A DNA stretch of 11,815 nt from an uncultured Eubacteriales bacterium (lineage in GTDB: Bacteria > Bacillota > Clostridia > Lachnospirales > Bianqueaceae), in NCBI GenBank assembly GCA_902782895.1, contig CACZPA010000264.1, forward strand, positions 1-11,815, in the 5' to 3' direction. Shown one piece after another: positions 6,885-11,815 of this stretch. Below the pieces are notes generated by a model. The model saw only the letters and a list, made by a program, of their open reading frames with translations, searched no databases and was not told the DNA's origin. Position 1 is the stretch's first letter; every line of letters begins with the position of its first letter. The position numbers and the translations under genes are program-made.

Positions 6885-8341
6885 AGACGCTTCCTCCGTG
6901 ACCAGATCACAAGACCGGCGATCAGTACACCGAGCGGGATCGCGATTACGAATACCGCGCTCCAGATAACGAGCTGTCCGGCGGAGATCACGACATCCGT
7001 AGAAACATATTCCTTCGGATCGATATACAGCGTATCAACCTCGGTCTGCAGCGTATTCAGTGTATTCAGGAACAGATTGTAGTTGCCTGCGGTCATATAT
7101 CCGACGTCGCTGTCGAACATATAAGAGCTGCTGAACAGCGCGAACTTCGTATAGTACAGCTTACCGTCCTTGGAAACGGCCTCATTGATCATCAGGCCCA
7201 GATCGAATTTGCCCTGCTCGTCTCCCTCTTCAAAATCCAGATCCTTGCTCTCCGGATTCTTCTTGATGATCGCGTGATCGGAGGTCGTCAGGAGCTCCGT
7301 AATCTCAGTCGCTGCGTTGCGGTTCGGAAGCTGCTTGATCGCGATAGGTGTCAGAACGGCGACGGTATTCGCAGAGATGCCTTCCAGAACATCACTGTCA
7401 CCCAGCTCCGGAATCAGCAGATTCGAATAGTAGTAATAGTAATTCGGATCAGACTCAACCAATGAGCCATGCTCGACCGCTACGCCATAACGCTCCAGCA
7501 GCGCAGTGAAATTCTTGAGCCCTTCCGGATAATTAACGGAAAGGTTCAGCAGCAGATTGCCGCCGGCCTCGAGGTAATTCTCCAGGTCCTGCAGCTCGTA
7601 ATCCGAGATATCCTGCATCGGATTATTGATCAGAAGGACCGTATAGTTATTGGCCTCCAGCTTCTGCGCGGAATTCATGAAATTGAATTCCTTGAGGTCG
7701 AAATTGGCTTTCTTCAGCATGGAAGTCATGCCGGAAGCGAGCGCGCTTTCTCCATGACCCGTCAGGGTATACAGGACAGGCGTATTCGTATTTGTAACGT
7801 ACTGGATCGCGGACGTCAGCGCTTCCTCCGCGCGGAACGCTGTAATCTCGTAGGACGTATCATAGAAGTTCGAAGACTGGGTCTGCTGATATTCATACAG
7901 ATCATTCTGAGACACGATCTTGAATTTGCCGGTCTCGTTATTCTCAACGATCAGGCTGTTAGCCGCGATTGTCTCCGTATCTTCCTTATACTTGGCGACA
8001 AAATCCGGATTGGTGTACGGATCCACCTGTTTATAGGAGATATGCTTGCTGTTCTTGATATAATCCTCGATCAGCGTAACTGCCTCGGTGGTCTCCCGTC
8101 CGGTTACATACAGGCCGGTAATGGTCACGTCTTCATCCAGATCCTCCAGAATGATCTTGGACTTGGCACCGATGGTATACAGCTGCTCCGGCGTCAGGTC
8201 GACCTTGAGGCGCAGCTGTTCAAAGAGAAGGTTGACGACGATCATCGCGATCACCGCGAAAATCATCACGATCGTCATATATCCGCCGTATTTCAGATTC
8301 TTGTTGTTGCGGGCGGCATTCTTGAAATTCAGTTTAGCCAT
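6881..8341 (-). CDS. GldG-like ABC transport auxiliary protein
   Basis: The 486-residue protein has one membrane helix near each end (about 20-42 and 455-480) and a large extracytoplasmic region between them, the usual GldG layout. After TM1 comes DLTPEQLYTIG (48-58), matching the start of the GldG soluble domain (D-x-T-x-x-x-x-Y-x-L/I). A second Rossmann-like part contains VLYTLTGHGES (189-199), NNYTVLLINNP (231-241) and YLEAGGNLLLNL (256-267), typical of the ABC_transp_aux/GIFT-like family. The C-terminus ends RRKRL on the cytoplasmic side. Its role is probably to shape or load the exporter formed by the permease and ATPase. Start ATG at 8339-8341 is preceded by GGGGAGGG, 15 nt after the permease stop; its own stop overlaps the DUF4340 start. 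Five consecutive tyrosines occur at 301-305. Gld proteins were named for gliding in Bacteroidetes, but homologues occur in non-gliding Firmicutes, so no motility role should be assumed. Confidence 0.86.
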   Translation of the reverse strand: MAKLNFKNAARNNKNLKYGGYMTIVMIFAVIAMIVVNLLFEQLRLKVDLTPEQLYTIGAKSKIILEDLDEDVTITGLYVTGRETTEAVTLIEDYIKNSKHISYKQVDPYTNPDFVAKYKEDTETIAANSLIVENNETGKFKIVSQNDLYEYQQTQSSNFYDTSYEITAFRAEEALTSAIQYVTNTNTPVLYTLTGHGESALASGMTSMLKKANFDLKEFNFMNSAQKLEANNYTVLLINNPMQDISDYELQDLENYLEAGGNLLLNLSVNYPEGLKNFTALLERYGVAVEHGSLVESDPNYYYYYSNLLIPELGDSDVLEGISANTVAVLTPIAIKQLPNRNAATEITELLTTSDHAIIKKNPESKDLDFEEGDEQGKFDLGLMINEAVSKDGKLYYTKFALFSSSYMFDSDVGYMTAGNYNLFLNTLNTLQTEVDTLYIDPKEYVSTDVVISAGQLVIWSAVFVIAIPLGVLIAGLVIWSRRKRL

Positions 8342-8356
8342 GTCTATACCCTCCCC

Positions 8357-9223
8357 TTAGCTCCACCTTCTCTTCTCGATGATCTGAACGGTAAAGAAGA
8401 TCATCAGAACAGAGAAGGAGATATAAAAGACGACATTCGAAAAGTCGAAAACGCCCGTGTAGAAATCAGAGTAACGGATGACAAGGCTTGCCCAGTCGCT
8501 GACCTTGGTCAGAAGGTTCTCATAGAAGGTCGGTACGAAGAAGAACAGCAGGATCGCCGCCGCGATGCCGACGACCGCGACGATACCCGTCACATAGATG
8601 TTGCGGATCGCGCGGTAGATCAGGAAGCTGAGCAGCAGGATCGCTACGATCAGGCAGCTCATCGCGAAAATATGGGAAGTCGGAAGCAGGCTGGTAATGC
8701 CGTCCAGCAGGAAGATCAGCATGAAAACGCCGATGCTCGCGAGCGCGGCGACGAGCTGATTCTCCGTCAGCGCGGAGATCAGCATGCCGATCGAGATGAA
8801 CGCAAAGCCGTACAGCAGGAAGCCGATATATCCGCCGATAACCTTCTCGGTCGGAACCGCTCCGCCAAGCGCGTGCAGAACGATCGGCTGGAGCACTGTG
8901 ATGACCAGCACGATCGCGAACAGCGTCATGGCCGCCAGATACTTGCCGAGCACGATCTTCCAGACCGGAACCGGCGAGGTTAAGAGCAGCTGATCGGTCT
9001 TATTGTGCATCTCTTCGGAGAACATCCGCATCGTCAGAAGCGGCAGCGCGAAGAGGATCAGCATCGTTACGGCATTCAGCACAAGGCTGTAGTCCGCGTT
9101 ATGATAGAACAGTCCGTACAGCATGAAATAGATGCCGAACAGGACCAGCATAAACGCCATGAAAGCATATCCAAGCGGCGTCTTGAAATAGCTCTTGAGT
9201 TCCTTCAGGTAAACAGCTATCAT
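8357..9223 (-). CDS. ABC-2 family permease, GldF-like
   Basis: The 288-residue integral membrane protein starts with a short amphipathic segment ELKSYFKTPLGYAF (8-21) typical of ABC-2/GldF permeases. Likely helices lie at about 19-39, 50-66, 97-117, 129-150, 157-177, 186-206, 211-231 and 263-282. The cytoplasmic stretch FSEEMHNKTDQLLLTSPV (68-84) between TM2 and TM3 is the hallmark of this family and corresponds to the coupling region that contacts the ATPase. It should dimerise and pair with the adjacent ATPase as an exporter; the substrate cannot be told from sequence. The start overlaps the ATPase stop (ATGA), showing translational coupling. The GldG-like gene follows after 15 nt. Confidence 0.92.
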   Translation of the reverse strand: MIAVYLKELKSYFKTPLGYAFMAFMLVLFGIYFMLYGLFYHNADYSLVLNAVTMLILFALPLLTMRMFSEEMHNKTDQLLLTSPVPVWKIVLGKYLAAMTLFAIVLVITVLQPIVLHALGGAVPTEKVIGGYIGFLLYGFAFISIGMLISALTENQLVAALASIGVFMLIFLLDGITSLLPTSHIFAMSCLIVAILLLSFLIYRAIRNIYVTGIVAVVGIAAAILLFFFVPTFYENLLTKVSDWASLVIRYSDFYTGVFDFSNVVFYISFSVLMIFFTVQIIEKRRWS

Positions 9224-10170
9224 GATCTTCTGGCCTCTCTTTCTCCGGTGATCTGCAGGAAGATGTCTTCCAGACTGACTTCCAGACTCCGCATCTGCAG
9301 GATCGGATAATGGTTCGCGCTGCAGAATTCAAACACTGCTTCACGGATATCGTGCTCATCGTCTGTGTCGATATCGATATCGACAGACCCTTCCTCACGG
9401 ATCCGTACGATCTCGGCGGACGTTACGCCCTCGATCGCGGTAATTCCGTTCAGCACATCGTTCTTGGGTCCCTTGATGCGCATTTCCAGCTTATTGGACT
9501 TGACAGAAGACTTGGCCAGATTCTCCGGCGTATCCGTCGCGACGATACGTCCCTTATTGATGATGATGACGCGCGTGCAGACATTCTGCACCTCGGCCAG
9601 GATATGGGAGCTGATGATCAGCGTATGCGTCTCGGAAAGCTCCTTGATCAGGGAACGGACCTCTGTGATCTGCTTCGGGTCAAGGCCGACGGTCGGCTCG
9701 TCCAGGATCAGCACGTCCGGATCGCCGACCAGCGCCTGCGCGATGCCGACACGCTGTCTGTAACCTTTGGACAGGTTGCGGATCAGACGCTTCCGCACGT
9801 CCGCGATCCTTGTCTGTCTCGTGATTCTCGTAATAGTCTCCACGCGCTTGTCCGCGGGAACGCCTTTCAGCTGGCAGACAAAAAGCAGATACTCCTCTAC
9901 TGTCATTTCTGTATACAGCGGCGGAATCTCCGGAAGATAACCGATCTTCTTTTTCGCCTTCTCCGGCTCGTCCAGGACGCTGACGCCGTCCACCAGCACC
10001 TCTCCCTCTGTGGAAGACAGATAGCCCGTGATGATATTCATCGTCGTGGACTTACCCGCTCCGTTAGGGCCGAGGAAACCAATGACCTCGCCGTTTTCCA
10101 CGGTAAAAGATACGTTGTCGAGTGCCAGATGATTGCCGTATCTCTTAACCAGATTCTTTACTTCTATCAA
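9220..10170 (-). CDS. ABC transporter ATP-binding protein, CcmA/GldA-like
   Basis: The 316-residue cytoplasmic ATPase should power the adjacent permease. Walker A is GPNGAGKST (34-42). The signature motif is LSKGYRQR (133-140), the LSKGY form of this subgroup. Walker B is VLILDEPT (153-160) with catalytic E158, the D-loop follows at GLDP (162-165), and the switch His is H189 in ISSHI. The usual Q-loop position reads GYLPEIPPLY (78-87), seen in the CcmA/GldA group. After the nucleotide-binding domain a C-terminal extension (about 225-305) has a degenerate beta-alpha pattern with an acidic VDIDIDTDDEHD (263-274), as in the DUF4162-type tail of these ATPases. The start is TTG at 10168-10170, chosen because AGGAGG (10179-10184) lies 8 nt upstream and the sequence begins in register with the family (IEVKNLVKRYG). 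It is the first gene of the four-gene operon. Confidence 0.95.
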   Translation of the reverse strand: MIEVKNLVKRYGNHLALDNVSFTVENGEVIGFLGPNGAGKSTTMNIITGYLSSTEGEVLVDGVSVLDEPEKAKKKIGYLPEIPPLYTEMTVEEYLLFVCQLKGVPADKRVETITRITRQTRIADVRKRLIRNLSKGYRQRVGIAQALVGDPDVLILDEPTVGLDPKQITEVRSLIKELSETHTLIISSHILAEVQNVCTRVIIINKGRIVATDTPENLAKSSVKSNKLEMRIKGPKNDVLNGITAIEGVTSAEIVRIREEGSVDIDIDTDDEHDIREAVFEFCSANHYPILQMRSLEVSLEDIFLQITGEREARRS

Positions 10171-10178
10171 GGTCTTCT

Positions 10179-10184
10179 CCTCCT
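10179..10184 (-). promoter_or_regulatory. Shine-Dalgarno AGGAGG fixing a TTG start codon
   Basis: A full AGGAGG on the minus strand sits 8 nt before the TTG of the ABC ATPase gene. No ATG lies nearby in frame, so the RBS decides the start. The TTG may moderate translation of the first gene relative to the coupled genes behind it. Confidence 0.8.
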
Positions 10185-10300
10185 GATTATCAGTTTATCT
10201 CATTATAGCGGATATATTTGAATAGGTTATGAACAACCTGTAAATATGTCGGAAAAAGCTCTTCCCATAGTCCGCTCCAACAAGTATAATCCAAATCTAT

Positions 10301-10329
10301 ATTGTACTCTTGTCCGTTCGAAAAGTCAA
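10301..10329 (-). promoter_or_regulatory. Sigma-A type promoter of the ABC operon
   Basis: On the minus strand TTGACT (10324-10329) and TACAAT (10301-10306) are separated by exactly 17 nt. Each hexamer is one mismatch from consensus. Transcription should start near 10294, giving a leader of about 120 nt before the TTG at 10170. The leader contains a small hairpin AGGTT/AACCT (10224-10239) and a GGAA/TTCC one (10251-10265), but no riboswitch class I recognise. A second TATAAT (10202-10207) in the leader lacks a good -35. The -35 box lies inside the U-tract region of the upstream terminator. Confidence 0.75.
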
Positions 10330-10367
10330 GAAAAAGGCGCCGGTCTCCTTAAGGAGATAGCGCCTTT
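10330..10367 (-). terminator. Rho-independent terminator of the aldo/keto reductase gene
   Basis: AAAGGCGC (10333-10340) pairs with GCGCCTTT (10360-10367). Inside it TCTCC (10344-10348) pairs with GGAGA (10353-10357) around TTAA, with a small internal loop between the two stems. On the minus strand the stem is followed by TTTTTCTTGACTTTT. It lies 50 nt after the reductase stop. Confidence 0.85.
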
Positions 10368-10416
10368 GCGTCTGTTGCTTTGAGAATCCGCTGCCGGAAA
10401 CCCCCGGCTATACGGA

Positions 10417-11538
10417 TTAATCCTCGAACAGCTCCGCTGCTTTCTTCAGCTCGTCGCGAATCGCGATGTGCTGCGGGCACTGATCCTCGCACTGTCCGCA
10501 GTCGATGCAGTCAGAAGCCTTGCCGCCTTTGCGAGTAACCCAACCGTAGCGGTTCTTGGCAGCGTCCAGATTCTGGTATACCAGATAATCGTTCACAACA
10601 CCGAAGATATCCGGAATCGGGATCTGCATCGGGCAGCCCTCGGTGCAGTAATGGCAAGCCGTGCACGGAATCTTAGGCACGCTGTTAAGCGCTTCTACGA
10701 CCTGCGCGACCTTCTGCTCCTCATCCTCGGTCAGAGGCTTGAAGTCTGCCATGTAGGACAGATTGTTCTCAGCCTGCTCCATATTGGACATGCCGGAAAG
10801 GACCGTGAAAATACCGGGCTTGGAAGCGATATAGCGGATTGCCCAGGAAGCGGTGGACATCTCGGGTTCAGCGTCCTTGAAGATCTTGTCGATCTCTGGC
10901 GGAAGAGCTGCCAGCGTGCCGCCTTTTACCGGCTCCATGACAACGATCGGCATATTGTGTGCGACCGCGATCTCATAGTTCTGGCGGGAAGCGACCTTCG
11001 GATTCTCCCAGTCGATGTAGTTGAGCTGCAGCTGAACGAACTCCAGCTCCGGATGCTCGTCCAGAATCTGCTGCAGCAGCGCCGGTGAGCCGTGGAAAGA
11101 GAAGCCGATGTGCTTGACCAGTCCCTTTGCCTTCAGCTCCTGCACATAATCGAACAGGTGATAGTCATAGTACTTCTGGATGTTGTTCTCAGACAGAGCG
11201 TGCAGCAGATAGTAATCGAAATACTGCGCCTGCGTGCGCTCCAGGCTTACATAGATCTGATTCTTGGCATCCGCCTCGTCCTTGGCCGCGTTCGCGTTGA
11301 GCTTGCTGGCCAGGGTGTAGGTGTTGCGCGGATGACGCTTTACAAGAGCCTCTCTCGTCGCCTCTTCAGATCCTTCATAAACATACGCGGTGTCAAAGTA
11401 GGTCAGTCCGGCGTCCAGGAACGCGTCGACCATCTTGCTGACCTGTGCTACGTCGATTTTCTTCGTCTCTGGATCACGGGGAAGTCTCATCAGACCAAAG
11501 CCCAGCTCCGGAGCCCTTCTCCCAAAAAATTCTGCCAT
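10417..11538 (-). CDS. Aldo/keto reductase with C-terminal double 4Fe-4S ferredoxin motif
   Basis: The 373-residue cytoplasmic oxidoreductase has an aldo/keto reductase TIM barrel (about 1-285). The expected catalytic tetrad is D49 and Y54 in FDTAYVYEG, K79 in LASKL and H113 in LLHAL. GFGLMRLP (13-20) opens the barrel, and the nucleotide-binding end includes SGMSN (248-252). A ferredoxin-like tail carries C292-x2-C295-x2-C298-x3-C302-P and C344-x2-C347-x2-C350-x3-C354-P, enough for two 4Fe-4S clusters. This fusion is common in anaerobic Clostridia and Bacteroides; substrates are mostly unknown and the clusters probably pass electrons to or from ferredoxin. AGGGGG lies 7 nt before the ATG. It is a monocistronic unit with its own consensus promoter and terminator. 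Confidence 0.92.
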   Translation of the reverse strand: MAEFFGRRAPELGFGLMRLPRDPETKKIDVAQVSKMVDAFLDAGLTYFDTAYVYEGSEEATREALVKRHPRNTYTLASKLNANAAKDEADAKNQIYVSLERTQAQYFDYYLLHALSENNIQKYYDYHLFDYVQELKAKGLVKHIGFSFHGSPALLQQILDEHPELEFVQLQLNYIDWENPKVASRQNYEIAVAHNMPIVVMEPVKGGTLAALPPEIDKIFKDAEPEMSTASWAIRYIASKPGIFTVLSGMSNMEQAENNLSYMADFKPLTEDEEQKVAQVVEALNSVPKIPCTACHYCTEGCPMQIPIPDIFGVVNDYLVYQNLDAAKNRYGWVTRKGGKASDCIDCGQCEDQCPQHIAIRDELKKAAELFED

Positions 11539-11591
11539 TATAATACCCCCTGTAAAAAATAAAAATAGAAACTGTATGTGTCTGTAAAAAT

Positions 11592-11620
11592 ATTATATTG
11601 CCGGCAGGTGATTCTGTCAA
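11592..11620 (-). promoter_or_regulatory. Perfect consensus sigma-A promoter for the aldo/keto reductase
   Basis: On the minus strand TTGACA (11615-11620), a 17-nt spacer and TATAAT (11592-11597) match the consensus at every position. Initiation near 11585 gives a 5' leader of about 47 nt, rich in A and T, before the ATG at 11538. No operator palindrome stands out around it, so high constitutive expression is plausible. Confidence 0.88.
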
Positions 11621-11663
11621 GCATTCCAAAAGCTTTGCCCGCCGTTTGTTCGTCGTGGTGTAA

Positions 11664-11815
11664 TTATGGATTATCTATTTTTCTGAGCGCTTTGATCTCG
11701 GAAACTGCTCTTTTTATGCTGCGGCCGCTAAACAGTCTGGCAAACGGTCTGTAGATCCAAAGGAATGGAAGCAGACCCGGTATCTTTTCCAGAATCGGAT
11801 AGGCCCTGATCATGA
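11664..11815 (-). CDS. 3' end of a gene cut by the right edge; possibly a nucleotidyltransferase family protein
   Basis: An open frame enters from the right edge and ends at TAA (11664-11666). The last 50 codons include YPILEKIPGLLPFLWIYRPF, then a basic stretch and AVSEIKALRKIDNP. The pattern Y-P-x-L-x-K-x-P-x-L-L-P...W...R is one I associate with the C-terminus of NTP_transf_5-like nucleotidyltransferases found in clostridial polysaccharide clusters, but 50 residues are too few to be sure. The codon use is natural and the frame is unbroken. An ATG at 11811-11813 is the first Met in the window, yet the gene probably starts outside. No clear terminator separates it from the reductase promoter, which begins about 45 nt after its stop. 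Confidence 0.5.
   Translation of the reverse strand, partial: MIRAYPILEKIPGLLPFLWIYRPFARLFSGRSIKRAVSEIKALRKIDNP

Noticed and set aside
7427..7441. Run of five tyrosine codons that could be a slippage-prone repeat
   Set aside because: The frame continues normally on both sides and the run mixes TAT and TAC codons, so it is unlikely to be a phase-variable tract.
7469..8983. 504-codon open frame on the plus strand
   Set aside because: It runs antisense across the GldG-like and permease genes, with a charged low-complexity product (Asp/Arg/Gln/His-rich) and no domain pattern. The minus-strand genes have clear motifs and RBSs.
9310..10221. 303-codon open frame on the plus strand
   Set aside because: It is antisense to the ABC ATPase, whose Walker and signature motifs are complete, and has an Asp/Arg/Leu-rich shadow composition.
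10224..10239. Hairpin AGGTT/AACCT as a repressor operator or riboswitch
   Set aside because: Only five pairs, no match to a known operator or aptamer, and not placed over the promoter.

Overview
The window is a densely packed stretch of bacterial chromosome in which every confident gene lies on the minus strand, so transcription runs right to left. Moderate GC (roughly 50-55% by eye), strong AGGAGG-type ribosome binding sites, consensus sigma-A promoters, and Ser/Glu-rich surface-protein linkers fit a mid-GC anaerobic Firmicute of the class Clostridia (Lachnospiraceae/Oscillospiraceae-like, probably gut or rumen). The ferredoxin-type aldo/keto reductase, the cohesin and cadherin-like domains, and a GldG/DUF4340 ABC cluster agree. 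The taxonomy is inference.

Layout from right to left. (1) At 11664-11815 is the 3' end of a gene running off the right edge, whose C-terminus resembles nucleotidyltransferase-family proteins (weak call). (2) A single-gene unit follows: a perfect TTGACA-N17-TATAAT promoter (11592-11620), an aldo/keto reductase with two 4Fe-4S motifs (10417-11538), and an intrinsic terminator (10333-10367). (3) A four-gene ABC operon starts from a promoter at 10301-10329 after a leader of about 120 nt: ATPase (TTG start), ABC-2 permease, GldG-like auxiliary protein and DUF4340 protein. Spacings are 4-nt overlap, 15-nt gap and 4-nt overlap. (4) A 90-nt gap holds one large hairpin. (5) A second tight cluster follows: FGGY L-ribulokinase (araB type), L-ribulose-5-phosphate 4-epimerase (araD), a membrane-anchored cohesin/cadherin-like surface protein, and a rhomboid-fold membrane protein with a Cys/His-rich cytosolic tail. 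Spacings are a 14-nt gap, a 14-nt overlap and a GTGA overlap. A bidirectional terminator closes the cluster at 71-112.

How the genes work together. AraB and AraD are the last two steps from L-ribulose to D-xylulose 5-phosphate; the isomerase AraA is not in the window. The ATPase and permease are expected to form a GldA/GldF-like ABC-2 exporter with two large extracytoplasmic, membrane-tethered accessory proteins. The least explained element is the pair after araD. One member is a single-pass surface protein with a cohesin-like domain, a cadherin-like sandwich, a duplicated module and a cytoplasmic tail of about 100 residues. The other is a multi-pass rhomboid homologue in which I cannot find the catalytic Ser/His dyad. 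Their translational coupling suggests they act together, and this pair is the best candidate for an undescribed system here. No mobile elements, CRISPR arrays, tRNA or rRNA genes were seen.
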